Below are positions 8,586 through 19,033 of a stretch of DNA of 46,098 bases, in pieces. The stretch spans positions 1 through 46,098 of the forward strand of contig JAMPUU010000029.1 of NCBI GenBank assembly GCA_030144965.1. The letters run 5' to 3'. The stretch's first letter is position 1, and each line of letters begins with the position of its first letter. Origin of the DNA: Nitrospira sp. BO4 (GTDB lineage Bacteria; Nitrospirota; Nitrospiria; Nitrospirales; Nitrospiraceae). The translations under genes were made by a program, and so were the position numbers. The notes beneath the pieces were generated by a model. It saw only the letters and a list, made by a program, of their open reading frames with translations. It was not told where the DNA came from and did no database searches.

Positions 8586-9581
8586 ATGCATATCAATCGT
8601 CATCCGCATAGAAGGCCTGCTCCCCTCCGTCTGTGCTTCGCACTGGGATTGCTCGCCGTGCTACCCGCCCTTCACTCCGCAGTCGCGGCAGAGATCGCCA
8701 TCCTCAAATCCGCTGACATTTCATATTACGATGAAGCGATTCAAGGATTTCGCACAATGATTCCACCACAGGCTACCGTCAAAGAATACAACCTTGAGGG
8801 AAGCCTCTCGAATGGACGGGAGATTGCCAGAATGCTGCGCGCAGACCCCCCGGCGCTCGTCTTTGCCGTAGGGCTCAAAGCCACATTGGCCGCCAAGCTC
8901 GAATTGCCGGATACGCCGGTCGTGTTCAGTCAAGTGCTGAATCCGGAGACGCATCAGATACCGACAGAACGAATGGTAGGCATTCGTGTCGTGGTGTCCC
9001 CCGACCGGCAATTATCCACCCTTCACGAGCTGTTGCCCCGGGCGCAGCGCGTGGGAGTTCTCTATGAAGAAGACGATCGCATCGCTTTTCTTGCCGAGGC
9101 CGGACGGAGCGCACGCCGTCTCGGGATCACCCTGGTACCCACACCTGTCCGCTCGACAACCGATGTGTTCGATGCCTTAAAGGCGCTTTTGCCGACGGTT
9201 GATGCGCTGTGGGTCATCCAGGACCGCACCGTCCTCACGGAAGCCTCGGTATCGTTTTTTCAAAAGGCCCTGCTGGATGCCAAAATTCCGATGTTCACGT
9301 TCTCCGATACCATGATTCGCCAAGGCGCCTTAGGTGGACTGGTGCTCCAGCCCTGGGAACTCGGCAAGCAAGCAGGCGGACAAGCGATTCGGTTACTCCA
9401 TGGCGACACAAAATCCTTGGGTTCGCTCCTCAATCCCGACCAACCGCGACTCGTACTCAACTTGCGTGTGGCCGAGTATTTAGGGATCTCCCCGCCGCCA
9501 GAACTGGTTCGCATGGCCGCCACTCTCTATGGGCCTGGCGCGGTCGCACAGCATCCGAACACGGACAAGAGCAGTCGATAG
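8586..9581 (+). CDS. Periplasmic substrate-binding protein (ABC_sub_bind family)
   Basis: About 331 residues with a signal peptide (hydrophobic core near 17-30, cleavage near AVAAE). The body matches the ABC_sub_bind (PF04392) two-lobed fold: an opening strand EIAILKSADISYYDEAIQGF, PALVFAVGLKAT, a VVFSQVLNP hinge-type segment, and DALWVIQDRTVLT. Members normally serve ABC importers, yet no permease or ATPase is next to it. The gene sits between the TonB receptor and the histidine kinase, with only seven bases before the kinase start. A sensing role, presenting ligand to the kinase, is therefore plausible. The ATG at 8586 was preferred to an upstream in-frame TTG at 8568. Confidence 0.85.
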   Translation: MHINRHPHRRPAPLRLCFALGLLAVLPALHSAVAAEIAILKSADISYYDEAIQGFRTMIPPQATVKEYNLEGSLSNGREIARMLRADPPALVFAVGLKATLAAKLELPDTPVVFSQVLNPETHQIPTERMVGIRVVVSPDRQLSTLHELLPRAQRVGVLYEEDDRIAFLAEAGRSARRLGITLVPTPVRSTTDVFDALKALLPTVDALWVIQDRTVLTEASVSFFQKALLDAKIPMFTFSDTMIRQGALGGLVLQPWELGKQAGGQAIRLLHGDTKSLGSLLNPDQPRLVLNLRVAEYLGISPPPELVRMAATLYGPGAVAQHPNTDKSSR

Positions 9582-9588
9582 AACTCTC

Positions 9589-11427
9589 ATGGAAAAGTTG
9601 CCCCTCGTCTCATCCGCCCCGCTTCGATATCCCAGAGTTCCGCATGGCCTTCGCGGTCAACTCATGCTCATGGCGGCGATGCTGCTCAGCGCAGCCTGCA
9701 TCACCCTCGGATGGTTTTTGGTCAGCCAGCAAATCGACAGCATTACAAGCGGGCTGTACAGAAGCGGCAGCCTCCTCGGCGAAAACCTCGCGGTGAACAG
9801 CCGCTACGGTGTGGTGACGGGCGACCGGGATGAGCTCGTCCGGCTGGCTCGCGGAATCCTCGCCGTTCAGGATGTGTCGTACGTGTCCATTTTTACGCCG
9901 GACGGCCGGCCGCTGGTGGCTCTCGGGAAAGGCCTGTGGGAGCGCCTGCTGGCAACGCCGCAGTCCACAGTACTTCCCGTCAATCCGGTTCTGCCGTCTC
10001 TCCGCCTGGAATCTTCCGTCACCGGTGAAGTCCGCATCGTGAATGGCCGCCCCATGTTTTCCTCAAGAAGCGGTTTTACCCTCACCAGTATTCTGACCTT
10101 GCTCGTCGGTCGAGATGTCGCCCTCTACTATGATATTGGCATCCCGATCCGCCAAAGTGAGTCCTCAACCGCGCAGGATGCAAGTTTGCGGCTCCTCTTC
10201 GAACAATACGACGCGCCCGTTTTGAGCACGCCTACGACGCCCCGCCCTCTACTGGGAATCGTCGAAGTGGGCATGTCGAGCCTCTCGATGCAAGAGCAAC
10301 TCCGGAAACTGATGTGGGAGGCCATCGGAATTACCGTCCTCATTCTTGTCTTAAGTTTTCTCCTCCTTGGCTTCTTTAGTCATCACATCACCACGTCGCT
10401 GCGTCGCCTCACGGACGCTGCGAGCCGTGTCGCTGCCGGGAACGTCCAGATCGACCTACGCTCGACGACTTCCGACGAAATCGGCGACCTGACCCGCGTC
10501 TTCTCGCATATGCTCCATTCAATTCATGAACGTGAAACCACGTTGCACAACCTGAATCACACGTTGGAAACCGCGATTGCGGCCAGAACCGAGGAACTGC
10601 GGCGCGTCAACAGCAAACTTCGGGAACTGGATCGACGGAAGTCATTCTTTGTTTCCACAGCTTCGCACGAAATCAAGACTCCATTGACCTCGATTACCTG
10701 CCGCCTCGAGAACCTTCTGATGGGTGTCGACGGTCCGCTGACAACGGAGCAAGCGAAGACGCTCGAACGGGTGCAAGTGAACATCGGGCGCCTCCAGCAC
10801 TTGCTCGTGGAGTTGCTCGATCTGTCAAAAATTGAGCTGGGCGAGACGACAGTGGATCTTCGCGCGGTCAATACGGCGTTGGTTGTCGCTCAGGCAATCG
10901 ACGGGTTACAGTCTCTTGCCGCCAGAAAACAGTTGCGTTTCGAAGTCCAGTTTCCATCGACACTATCCTCGGTCGAAGCGGACGCCGAAAAGCTCCATCA
11001 AATCGTGACCAATCTCCTGCATAACGCGGTCAAATTTTCGCCGGACCACGGGATCATCCGGATCACCGGACAGCCGACCGACGACGGCTTCGTCCGAATC
11101 GCCGTTCAAGATTCAGGGTGTGGAATTGCGCACGGGGAAACGGAGAGAATCTTCGAACCGTTTTACCGATCGGAGCACGTCTCCCTTAAAACACGGGGAA
11201 CCGGCTTAGGCCTGCCGATCGCCAAACACTTGGTTGAGCTTCATCGAGGTCGCCTGTGGGCGGAAAGTGTAGCGGGACAGGGCGCCTGTTTCTTCTTCAC
11301 CTTGGTCAAATGGACAGGGGCAAACCCATGCTTGGTTGATCACGAGGAGCCGGTTCTCATGTCCCGACATACCTCCCCATATGGGAATCCCCGCTTGCCG
11401 GGGCCACCGGTGCGCAAGGCCCCTTAG
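9589..11427 (+). CDS. Membrane sensor histidine kinase
   Basis: 612 residues. TM1 (about 25-47), a periplasmic sensor region of roughly 195 residues, TM2 (about 245-265), HAMP (about 266-320), a coiled coil, HisKA with SHEIKTPLT (phospho-acceptor His360), and a HATPase domain with N box HQIVTNLLHNAVKFS, G1 VQDSGCGI, F box IFEPFY and G2 TRGTGLGLPIAKH. All ATP-binding motifs are present, so it should be an active kinase. It starts seven bases after the binding-protein gene (operon). Its stop overlaps the stop of the oppositely oriented sigma-54 response regulator, its likely partner. The ATG at 9589 was chosen over an upstream frame that overlaps the previous gene. Confidence 0.93.
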   Translation: MEKLPLVSSAPLRYPRVPHGLRGQLMLMAAMLLSAACITLGWFLVSQQIDSITSGLYRSGSLLGENLAVNSRYGVVTGDRDELVRLARGILAVQDVSYVSIFTPDGRPLVALGKGLWERLLATPQSTVLPVNPVLPSLRLESSVTGEVRIVNGRPMFSSRSGFTLTSILTLLVGRDVALYYDIGIPIRQSESSTAQDASLRLLFEQYDAPVLSTPTTPRPLLGIVEVGMSSLSMQEQLRKLMWEAIGITVLILVLSFLLLGFFSHHITTSLRRLTDAASRVAAGNVQIDLRSTTSDEIGDLTRVFSHMLHSIHERETTLHNLNHTLETAIAARTEELRRVNSKLRELDRRKSFFVSTASHEIKTPLTSITCRLENLLMGVDGPLTTEQAKTLERVQVNIGRLQHLLVELLDLSKIELGETTVDLRAVNTALVVAQAIDGLQSLAARKQLRFEVQFPSTLSSVEADAEKLHQIVTNLLHNAVKFSPDHGIIRITGQPTDDGFVRIAVQDSGCGIAHGETERIFEPFYRSEHVSLKTRGTGLGLPIAKHLVELHRGRLWAESVAGQGACFFFTLVKWTGANPCLVDHEEPVLMSRHTSPYGNPRLPGPPVRKAP

Positions 11428-12830
11428 CGGTTCTGAGGAGGATGACCTGAGATGCCCTTTTGGCGCAACAGTTTGGTGAGATAGGTTCGCTGGATGCCCA
11501 GCGCCTTTGCGGCTTTCGTCTGGTTCCACCCGGCACGGCTCAAGGCTTCTTCGATCAGTTTCCGGCTACACCGATCCATCGCATCGTAATACAGAGAATC
11601 GGACGCGTCCTCACTCAAGTGATTGGCCTCGTAAGGCTGCAGCGACGACAGACGGAGATGGGCCGGCCTGATCGCATCGTCCGCGCAGAGAATGACGGCG
11701 CGAGCCAAGACATTTTCCAACTCCCGCACGTTGCCCGGCCAGCTATAGCGTGAGAGACAGGCCATCGCCTCCGGGCTGATCTTCATCCCTCGTTTGCGCA
11801 CTGTGGCCGCGTGCTGACCGAGAAAATGATGGGCCAGCTCCGGAATATCCTCCACCCGCTCCCTGAGTGGCGGCATCGTCAGCGTCATCACGTCCAATCG
11901 AAAGTAGAGATCCGCGCGAAAGGCCTGGTTCCTGACGGCTGCTTGGAGGTCTCTGTTTGTCGCCGCGATAAACCGTACGTTGGTCCGTACATGCTGGTGC
12001 CCGCCGATGCGGTGGAACTCCCGGTCCTGCAACACACGCAACAGTCTCGATTGAAGAGCGAGCGGCATGTCCCCTATCTCATCGAGGAATATGGTCCCGT
12101 CGTCTGCCGCTTCGATCTTCCCAATCTCTCTCGTCGTGGCTCCCGTAAACGCACCCTTTTCATGCCCGAACAACTCATTCTCCAGCAGGTTTTCGGGCAT
12201 CGCCGCGCAATTGACCACCATGAACGGTTTCGATGCTCGGTTGCTCCACCGATGAATGGCGCGGGCGATGACTTCCTTCCCCGTACCGGTTTCTCCTAAC
12301 AATAACACCGTGACGGGAGAACAAGCGGCTTGGCGGGCGATGTCGACCACACTCTTCATGGCGGCGCTCTTCCCCATGACGACTTCGTATGCTTTATCGA
12401 GTTCGCCGGTCAAGGTTTCGACCCGACGTGTGAGTGACAGGTTGGCAAGCGCTTTGTCGATGACGACGGTGAGATGGTCCATCTTGAACGGCTTCGTCAA
12501 AAAATCGAACGCGCCGAGCCTCATGGCTTCGACTGCGCTGTTCACGGTCGCAAACGCCGTCATGACGATAGCGACGGGCTGATCAAGGAAGGGTTTGCTC
12601 TTTTCCTTCTGGCTGCGCCAGGCAGCCAGTCGGGCGAGAACATCGAGCCCCGACACATGGGGCATTTCCAAGTCGAGGAGCATGAGATCAGGGGATTCTT
12701 TCTCGATGACCTCGAGCGCGGCATGGCCGTCCGTTGCCGTGACCACCTCGTGACCGATCCATGTGAGACGGTTTTTGAGCGATTCGATGATGTCGTGGTC
12801 ATCGTCTACGATCAAGAATTTGGCCGTCAT
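11424..12830 (-). CDS. Sigma-54-dependent response regulator (NtrC family)
   Basis: 468 residues in three parts. The receiver (1-125) has acidic residues near 9-11 and phospho-acceptor Asp53 in LMLLDLEMP. The AAA+ domain (about 155-390) has Walker A LLGETGTGKE, the sigma-54 contact loop GAFTGA, Walker B GTIFLDEIGD and arginine-finger region. The C-terminal Fis-type helix-turn-helix reads NQTKAAKALGIQRTYLTKLL. GAFTGA indicates true RNA polymerase-sigma-54 activation. The ATG at 12830 is preceded by GAGGG at good spacing; the longer frame to 12950 only adds unstructured residues. It ends four bases into the convergent histidine-kinase gene. I found no convincing -24/-12 promoter in the window for it to act on. 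Confidence 0.95.
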   Translation of the reverse strand: MTAKFLIVDDDHDIIESLKNRLTWIGHEVVTATDGHAALEVIEKESPDLMLLDLEMPHVSGLDVLARLAAWRSQKEKSKPFLDQPVAIVMTAFATVNSAVEAMRLGAFDFLTKPFKMDHLTVVIDKALANLSLTRRVETLTGELDKAYEVVMGKSAAMKSVVDIARQAACSPVTVLLLGETGTGKEVIARAIHRWSNRASKPFMVVNCAAMPENLLENELFGHEKGAFTGATTREIGKIEAADDGTIFLDEIGDMPLALQSRLLRVLQDREFHRIGGHQHVRTNVRFIAATNRDLQAAVRNQAFRADLYFRLDVMTLTMPPLRERVEDIPELAHHFLGQHAATVRKRGMKISPEAMACLSRYSWPGNVRELENVLARAVILCADDAIRPAHLRLSSLQPYEANHLSEDASDSLYYDAMDRCSRKLIEEALSRAGWNQTKAAKALGIQRTYLTKLLRQKGISGHPPQNR

Positions 12831-13167
12831 CGAGCCCTCATCGCAAGACAGATTTGAACGCTTCCATGGGGCATTGGATAGTTTCGGCCGATGAAGAGAG
12901 GCATCCGTTCTCGTCTTCTGCTCCTCTGCGTACCCATCGCTTCGGAGCATGTACCCGAACTTACGACTACAGGCCGTGGAAACAAGGACGACTTACGTGG
13001 CCTGCGGCAGTGAGCCGATAGTAAGCCACTGTCCGATAGAATTATTCAAGTGTGAAATGCGCCTGCCATCTCACTGACAACAGCCTAGAGGTCTGTGGCA
13101 CGACGTCTCGCAGGGGTTCCTCGGCATCCGTGGTCAGCAGGCCGATCGTCGATGTTCTAGAGTAACG
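12831..13167. other. Intergenic region between metH end and the NtrC-type gene start
   Basis: No gene, tRNA or clear terminator seen. It must contain the promoter of the regulator at 12830 and the metH 3' end. A weak sigma-54-like string near 13095 has the wrong GG-GC spacing. Confidence 0.4.
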
Positions 13168-16100
13168 TCAGGCCGGTTCGTAGTTCAGATTGGGCGAGAG
13201 CCAGCGCTCGACGGTGCGGAGGTCCATTCCCTTACGGTGGGCGTAGTCTTCGACTTGATCTTTCCCGATCTTGCCCACGGCAAAGTATTTGGCGTCCGGA
13301 TGGGCAAAATAGAACCCGCTTACCGCCGCGGCTGGCAACATGGCAAAGCTCTCGGTCAGGATGATTCCGGCATGCTTTTCCGCCGACAAGAGATCAAACA
13401 GTATCCGTTTCTCGGTATGATCCGGACAGGCCGGATACCCTGGTGCGGGACGGATGCCACGGTATCGTTCACGGATCAAATCCTCATTTGTCAATTGTTC
13501 TTTCTTGCCATACCCCCACTCTCCTCGGACCCGTTTATGGAGAAATTCAGCGAAGGCTTCAGCCAAGCGGTCCGCGAGGGCCTTGGCCATGATCGAATTG
13601 TAGTCGTCATGGTCTTTATCAAACCGCCTACACAGTTCGTCCAGCCCAATGCCGGCCGTAACGGCGAAAGCTCCCATGTAGTCCTGCCGACCTGATTCCT
13701 TCGGCGCGACATAGTCGGCCAATGACAGATTGGGCTGTCCCGTCGGCTTTTCCGATTGCTGACGCAGATGATGGATCGTCGTGAGGACGGTCCTCCGAGA
13801 CAGATCTTGATAGAGCTCAATGTCGTCTCCAACGCTCGATGCGGGGAAGAATCCATAGACGCCCTTGGCCTTGAGTTGTCCCTTCTGAACAATCTCATCG
13901 AGGAGACGCCGCGCATCGTCGTACAGTTCCTTGGCTTTGGGGCCGACGGTTGGATCCTCAAAGATCGTCGGATAGCGTCCTCTCAATTCCCACGTGTGAA
14001 AGAACGGCGACCAGTCGATATAGGGAATCAGTTCGACCAACGATTGATCGAGGACCATCCGGACGCCCAATGCCGACGGCATGGGAATATCGGTCTTTTC
14101 CCAGTCCGATATGAACCGATTGGCGCGCGCGTGGGCGATCGAGACGAGCGGTTTCTCGCCTCGATCGCGGTGCGATTGTCTCACTCGCTCATAGTCGTCC
14201 CGCACTCGTTTCACGAAATCTGGCTTCTGCGTTCGGCTGACCAGACTTCCCACGACACCCACCGCTCGTGACGCATCCAAGACGTGGACCACGCCCGGTT
14301 CATAAGAAGGCGCGATCTTGACCGCCGTGTGCGCCTTACTGGTCGTCGCGCCACCGATCAAGAGCGGCAGGTCAAAGCCTTCGCGCGTCATTTCCTTCGC
14401 CACATGGACCATTTCGTCAAGTGATGGAGTGATGAGCCCACTCAAGCCGATGATGTCGGGTTTATTCTCTCGAGCCGCGGCTAAAATCTTCTCGCACGGC
14501 ACCATCACGCCGAGATCGATGACTTCATAGTTGTTGCAGCCAAGCACGACGCCGACGATGTTTTTCCCGATATCGTGGACATCGCCCTTGACGGTGGCGA
14601 GCAAGATCTTGCCCTGCGCCTGAAAATTACCGGTCCGCTTCTTTTCTTCTTCCATGAACGGCATGAGATAGGCCACGGCCTTTTTCATCACACGGGCGCT
14701 CTTGACGACCTGAGGCAGGAACATCTTGCCTGAACCGAACAAATCGCCGACGACGTTCATGCCGGCCATCAACGGTCCTTCGATCACCTCCAACGGTTTG
14801 GCATAGTTCCGACGTGCCTCCTCTGTATCCTGATCGATGTAGTCCGTAATGCCCTTGATGAGCGCATGGGATAACCGTTCCTCTACCGTCCCCTTGCGCC
14901 ATTCATCGTCCTTGGCAACCGTTTTCCCTTTCGCCTTCACGGTTTCCGCGAACGTCACCAGACGTTCGGTGGCATCCGGCCGCCGGTTGAGCAACACGTC
15001 TTCCACCAGCTCAAGTAAGTCTTTAGGAACCTCCTGGTAGACTGCCAATTGGCCGGCATTGACGATGCCCATATCAAGCCCGGCTCTGATGGCATGATAG
15101 AGGAACGCTGCGTGCATGGCTTCCCGCACCACGTTGTTTCCTCGGAACGAGAACGAAATATTGCTGATGCCTCCGCTGACTTTCGCACCCGGCAGGTTCT
15201 GTTTGATCCAGCGCGCCGCCTCGATGAAATTCACGGCGTAGTTATTGTGTTCCTCGATGCCCGTCGCCACGGTCAGGATGTTCGGATCGAAGATGATATC
15301 TTGCGGAGGAAACCCGACTTGCTCCGTGAGGATCTTATAAGAGCGCGCGCAGATCTCCTTCTTGCGCTCCAGTGTGTCCGCCTGGCCGTGTTCGTCGAAC
15401 GCCATGACGACGACCGCTGCACCGTAGCGACGGACGAGCGTCGCCTGGTCGATGAATTTCTGCTTGCCTTCCTTCAAACTGATACTATTCACGACGGCCT
15501 TGCCTTGAATATTTCTCAGGCCGGTCTCAAGCACCTCCCACTTTGAGCTGTCGACCATGATGGGCACTTTGCAGATATCCGGCTCCGAGGCGACTAAGCG
15601 AAGAAACTTTTCCATCGCCGCCCTGGAATCGAGCATGCCTTCATCCATGTTCACATCGACAATTTGGGCGCCGCCCTCGACCTGTTGCCGCGCCACCGAC
15701 AGTGCCGCTTCATAATCGCCGGCCAGAATCAGCTTCGCGAAGGCAGGCGAGCCGGTCACGTTCGTTCGCTCGCCGATGTTGACGAAGTTTGAGTCCGGCC
15801 GAATGGTGACGGCTTCAAGACCGCTCAGTCGTGTGTATGGCTCGACTTTTGAGAGGGCATGCGGTTTCACCCCGCGCACAGCTTCCGCAATCTGCTTGAT
15901 ATGAGGCGGCGTCGTGCCGCAACAACCGCCGACGATGTTCAGCCACCCGTTTTCCGCCCATTCCCGGAGCTGGGGGGCCAACGTTTCCGGCGTCTCGGGA
16001 AATCCGGTCGGTAACAACGGATTCGGAAGGCCCGCGTTGGGATGCGCGCTCACATAGATCGGCGCGATCTGCGACAATTCTTCGATCAGAGGACGCATCT

Positions 16101-16866
16101 CTTTGGGACCGAGCGCACAATTCATCCCCACACTCAACAACGGCACATGGGAGATGGAATTCCAGAACGCCTCGACGGTTTGGCCGGTCACACCACGATT
16201 GCTGCCGGCTTGAATGAACGTGACCGACGCCATAATCGGGACCCGCCGCGCGCCGGACGCGAACACCTGTTGGATCGCAAAGAATGCCGCCTTGGCATTC
16301 AACGTGTCGAAGATGGTCTCCACGAGCAGGAGATCGACGCCACCGTCGAGCAAACCCCTCACTTGTTGGTCATAGGCTTTGACCAGCTCTTCATAAGTCG
16401 TCCCACGTGAAGCAGGACTATTGACGTCGGTGGAAATCGACGAGGTCTTTGTGGTCGGTCCGATCGCTCCCGCTACAAAACAGCGCCGTCCCGGCTGGGC
16501 CTGCTCTACGGCCACGGCTGCCCGTCGGGCACACTCCGCTCCCGCTTTGGCCAATTCATAGCCCAGGGTGTCCATCCCGTAATCCGCCAGCGAGATCGAC
16601 TGAGAATTGAACGTATTTGTCTCGATAATATCCGCGCCGGCTTCCAGATACTGCCGATGGATCTCTTCAATAACCGTGGGCTGCGTGAGGTTCAACAGGT
16701 CGTTGTGACCCTTGAGATCCTTCTTCCAATCTTTGAATCGGACCCCGCGAAAGGCGGCCTCATCCAGCTTCCGTTGCTGGATCATCGTGCCCATCGCTCC
16801 GTCGAGGATGAGAATCCGCTCATGTAGAAGCCGTTCGAGCTCGCTGCTTCCCGGCGCGGACGCCAT
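13168..16866 (-). CDS. metH: Cobalamin-dependent methionine synthase
   Basis: About 1232 residues, the full four-module length. Module 1 binds homocysteine with zinc cysteines (NCALGPKEM, then GGCCGTTP near 313). Module 2 binds methyl-tetrahydrofolate ([27 protein letters not shown]). Module 3 binds cobalamin with GDVHDIGKN (His near 763) under a four-helix cap. Module 4 is the SAM-dependent reactivation domain ([14 protein letters not shown]). It makes methionine and tetrahydrofolate from homocysteine in the cytosol. ATG 16866 has AAGGGGG about eight bases upstream; the TTG two codons earlier is too close. A good promoter lies at 16907-16935. A relic of its 3' end lies at 5559-5660, and the sulfur cluster at 37860-43071 may supply its homocysteine. 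Confidence 0.98.
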   Translation of the reverse strand: MASAPGSSELERLLHERILILDGAMGTMIQQRKLDEAAFRGVRFKDWKKDLKGHNDLLNLTQPTVIEEIHRQYLEAGADIIETNTFNSQSISLADYGMDTLGYELAKAGAECARRAAVAVEQAQPGRRCFVAGAIGPTTKTSSISTDVNSPASRGTTYEELVKAYDQQVRGLLDGGVDLLLVETIFDTLNAKAAFFAIQQVFASGARRVPIMASVTFIQAGSNRGVTGQTVEAFWNSISHVPLLSVGMNCALGPKEMRPLIEELSQIAPIYVSAHPNAGLPNPLLPTGFPETPETLAPQLREWAENGWLNIVGGCCGTTPPHIKQIAEAVRGVKPHALSKVEPYTRLSGLEAVTIRPDSNFVNIGERTNVTGSPAFAKLILAGDYEAALSVARQQVEGGAQIVDVNMDEGMLDSRAAMEKFLRLVASEPDICKVPIMVDSSKWEVLETGLRNIQGKAVVNSISLKEGKQKFIDQATLVRRYGAAVVVMAFDEHGQADTLERKKEICARSYKILTEQVGFPPQDIIFDPNILTVATGIEEHNNYAVNFIEAARWIKQNLPGAKVSGGISNISFSFRGNNVVREAMHAAFLYHAIRAGLDMGIVNAGQLAVYQEVPKDLLELVEDVLLNRRPDATERLVTFAETVKAKGKTVAKDDEWRKGTVEERLSHALIKGITDYIDQDTEEARRNYAKPLEVIEGPLMAGMNVVGDLFGSGKMFLPQVVKSARVMKKAVAYLMPFMEEEKKRTGNFQAQGKILLATVKGDVHDIGKNIVGVVLGCNNYEVIDLGVMVPCEKILAAARENKPDIIGLSGLITPSLDEMVHVAKEMTREGFDLPLLIGGATTSKAHTAVKIAPSYEPGVVHVLDASRAVGVVGSLVSRTQKPDFVKRVRDDYERVRQSHRDRGEKPLVSIAHARANRFISDWEKTDIPMPSALGVRMVLDQSLVELIPYIDWSPFFHTWELRGRYPTIFEDPTVGPKAKELYDDARRLLDEIVQKGQLKAKGVYGFFPASSVGDDIELYQDLSRRTVLTTIHHLRQQSEKPTGQPNLSLADYVAPKESGRQDYMGAFAVTAGIGLDELCRRFDKDHDDYNSIMAKALADRLAEAFAEFLHKRVRGEWGYGKKEQLTNEDLIRERYRGIRPAPGYPACPDHTEKRILFDLLSAEKHAGIILTESFAMLPAAAVSGFYFAHPDAKYFAVGKIGKDQVEDYAHRKGMDLRTVERWLSPNLNYEPA

Positions 16867-16906
16867 TGCCAAAACCCCCTTCTTTCACAATCAGATATTG
16901 CGCCTG

Positions 16907-16935
16907 ATCCTACTGGAGCAAAGTGTTCCTGGCAA
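16907..16935 (-). promoter_or_regulatory. Probable sigma-70-type promoter for metH
   Basis: Minus strand TTGCCA (+ strand 16930-16935), 17-base spacer, TAGGAT (+ strand 16907-16912). The expected start near 16899 gives a leader of about 33 bases, too short for a SAM or B12 riboswitch. Confidence 0.5.
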
Positions 16936-17100
16936 GTCTATCAACAGAGGTTTTACGGTGTAGCAGGCGCCGCTTTCCAGAGATATGTGATCGATGAGAT
17001 AAGGTGTTCAGCACGCCAACGGCTCCGACAGTCGGCCACTCGTGAAGAAGCCAGACTGCAAATTGACACCTTTCGGCCGATCCGCATACCATGGGGAGCC

Positions 17101-17883
17101 ATGTCAATTCCTCAGGTTGCCGCGAGAACTCTGGCGGCGTTGATCGTCCTTGGAATCCCTATCCTCCTTCCGGGCCTCTCTCATGCGGCGGCCTATTTCG
17201 AGGATGGCTTTTTAGGGCTCTCCCAGAAAGAACTGCACGACAAACTTGGCATGCCGCAGGCGGTACGGGACCGAAAATCCGCGCTGCGAGTCTTCACCTA
17301 TTACCCGATCGCCGATTGGTCTAACTACTTCAGCAAGCTGGTCTCCCCAGAAAACGGTGAAGATGTGTACACCTACAAGCGTGAGGGCATCGATATCCGC
17401 TATTCCTTCAGCTACATAGTCGATCCGAACGATCACGAAGAAAACCGACCGTTGATCGTGCGGCTGGTGGACATCGAATTATCCCCGGCTGTGCCGATCA
17501 GCCGGCTCCCGGCCATCATCTCAGAGTTTCGTCCTTCGGCCGATGCAACCAGCCCTGCCTTTCGATCCAACATTTGGTTGTTGTTGTTCAAAGGCCAGCC
17601 CTCACCGGAAGCGCGTTTCATCGTGAGAGAACACGGCAAGGATCAGCTCGATTGGACCCTGTGCTTTCAATTATTCTCATTGCAAGGTCTTCCCGACCTG
17701 CTCACAACCGATGCCCTGATCGATCGTGTGGAAATCAGTGCACAAAGCCTTGCCTTGGTGACGCAGCGCCAGCGGCACACCCATGAGCCCATGACCAATC
17801 CATATTCTGATCAATTCAACCAGCGACTAACTCCCGATAAACCGCGAGCCAGGCCTGTTCCCGTTCCAAAATATTCGGAGTGA
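17101..17883 (+). CDS. Hypothetical secreted protein
   Basis: 260 residues starting with a clear signal peptide (hydrophobic 10-27, cleavage near SHAAA). The mature part begins YFEDGFLGLSQKELHDKLG, reminiscent of the short helix-strand unit in SmpA/BamE-like proteins, and ends with a proline-rich basic tail. The function is not known. The ATG at 17101 has GGGGAG just upstream; an in-frame extension to 16987 lacks a signal peptide. A TTGACA lies at 17063-17068, with a poor -10 (TACCAT) only a few bases from the start. Convergent with the DUF4124 gene. Confidence 0.7.
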   Translation: MSIPQVAARTLAALIVLGIPILLPGLSHAAAYFEDGFLGLSQKELHDKLGMPQAVRDRKSALRVFTYYPIADWSNYFSKLVSPENGEDVYTYKREGIDIRYSFSYIVDPNDHEENRPLIVRLVDIELSPAVPISRLPAIISEFRPSADATSPAFRSNIWLLLFKGQPSPEARFIVREHGKDQLDWTLCFQLFSLQGLPDLLTTDALIDRVEISAQSLALVTQRQRHTHEPMTNPYSDQFNQRLTPDKPRARPVPVPKYSE

Positions 17884-17913
17884 TCGACAGTATTCTACTG
17901 GAAGTGATGGGAC

Positions 17914-18465
17914 TTACTGCGGAACTTGTTGTAGGCGATCCTGTTGAGCTTGTCCCGATGCAGCGGCCTTCTTCTTCATGGTATCCATCGGACCCCCGTC
18001 GCTCGTATACATGAGCACGGGAGTGCCGATCGCAATGACGATCAGCAGACCCATGGCCAGCAACCGGATCATGGGACTGTTTTTGCTCAAATACATGATA
18101 ATCAACAGGACCATCGCCGCAATACCGGCATAAGTCAGAATGGGCGACTGAGTCCAACTGGGATTCTTCATATCGACCGAAGGCAGCTGAAACCCGAAAC
18201 CTTTGACCTGTTCTTTGACCGTATCCCGTACCGTATCCACCACTGAGGGCGACTTTTTCACCGGATCGGGACGCTCGTGAGTCTTGACCTTGGCGCGATA
18301 CTTTTCAGGAATCGTCTCCGGTGAGTCGGTAAAGACCGGGGTCCCTTGATCATCGATGTAGGAATACACGGTGGCAGCGTGCACCTCGACGACGCCCCAG
18401 TGCCAGACGGCGAACGCAGCGGCCAAGCAGACCGAAATGACGCTCCGGTATTCTCGATACGACAT
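17914..18465 (-). CDS. DUF4124 domain membrane protein
   Basis: 183 residues. The N-terminal hydrophobic segment (about 9-30) acts as a signal or anchor. It is followed by the short DUF4124 beta unit, YSYIDDQGTPVFTDSPETIP, typical of small envelope proteins. Two further hydrophobic spans (about 107-125 and 132-150) precede a Gln-rich tail, unusual for DUF4124 proteins, which are mostly soluble and periplasmic. Function unknown; probably an inner-membrane protein with the DUF4124 part in the periplasm. It transcribes away from the gene at 18576. Confidence 0.75.
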   Translation of the reverse strand: MSYREYRSVISVCLAAAFAVWHWGVVEVHAATVYSYIDDQGTPVFTDSPETIPEKYRAKVKTHERPDPVKKSPSVVDTVRDTVKEQVKGFGFQLPSVDMKNPSWTQSPILTYAGIAAMVLLIIMYLSKNSPMIRLLAMGLLIVIAIGTPVLMYTSDGGPMDTMKKKAAASGQAQQDRLQQVPQ

Positions 18466-18575
18466 AGCTGTCAGTATATCGTTTCGCCCGGCATTTGGAA
18501 TTGATTACTGAAAACAGCCCATTCCTTGACTCCATCACACGCCGTTGTTAGCATGCGCCGCTTTCGCGAGACATC

Positions 18576-19016
18576 ATGACCACCGACCTTCAGCCGGCTT
18601 TGCCCGAATCACAACCCGAAGAACCGTCGTTTATTCGCCGCCGCCCGGTGAGGATCATCATCTATGCCGGTCTCGCACTCTTTGTCCTCATGGCGGTGAT
18701 TTGGCCGCTGATCGTTCAGCTTGGCGACCCTGACTTTCAGAAACACATCGAACAACACCGTGTCATGGTGGGCATGAGCAAGGAGCAGGTGCTGCAGTCC
18801 TGGGGTGGCCCACAGACGATCAATACCACCTTCACCAAAGACGGAATACGGCAAGAGGAATGGATCTTCGAGGATTGGGAAAGCGCGGCGGTCGTCCGTC
18901 ACCGCTATCTCTATTTCGAAGAGGGAATCCTGATCGGCGGATGGTACGAAGGATCCGGCGAACGCCGCTCTCGCGACTTCCCGACCGAGAAACCCCACCC
19001 CAAAATCCAGCCGTAG
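18576..19016 (+). CDS. Hypothetical membrane-anchored protein with SmpA/BamE-like unit
   Basis: 146 residues: a proline-rich cytosolic start, one membrane span (about 27-48), then an outward domain. The domain contains VGMSKEQVLQSWGGPQTIN followed by strands EEWIFEDW and HRYLYFEEGILIGGW. This motif order (MS-x-xQV-x-x-x-WG-x-P, then a beta sheet with W-x-F/Y) resembles the SmpA/OmlA fold found in BamE and many small envelope proteins. No lipobox. Function unknown; the resemblance is by motif only. Confidence 0.7.
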   Translation: MTTDLQPALPESQPEEPSFIRRRPVRIIIYAGLALFVLMAVIWPLIVQLGDPDFQKHIEQHRVMVGMSKEQVLQSWGGPQTINTTFTKDGIRQEEWIFEDWESAAVVRHRYLYFEEGILIGGWYEGSGERRSRDFPTEKPHPKIQP

Positions 19017-19033
19017 GCTACCGGGCGGCAGCG

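Noticed and set aside
13095..13112. Possible sigma-54 promoter (TGGCAC followed by TCGCA)
   Set aside because: The GG to GC spacing is one base off and it faces no suitably placed start.
16867..17000. Possible SAM or cobalamin riboswitch ahead of metH
   Set aside because: The predicted leader is only about 33 bases, and no B12 box or SAM core is visible.
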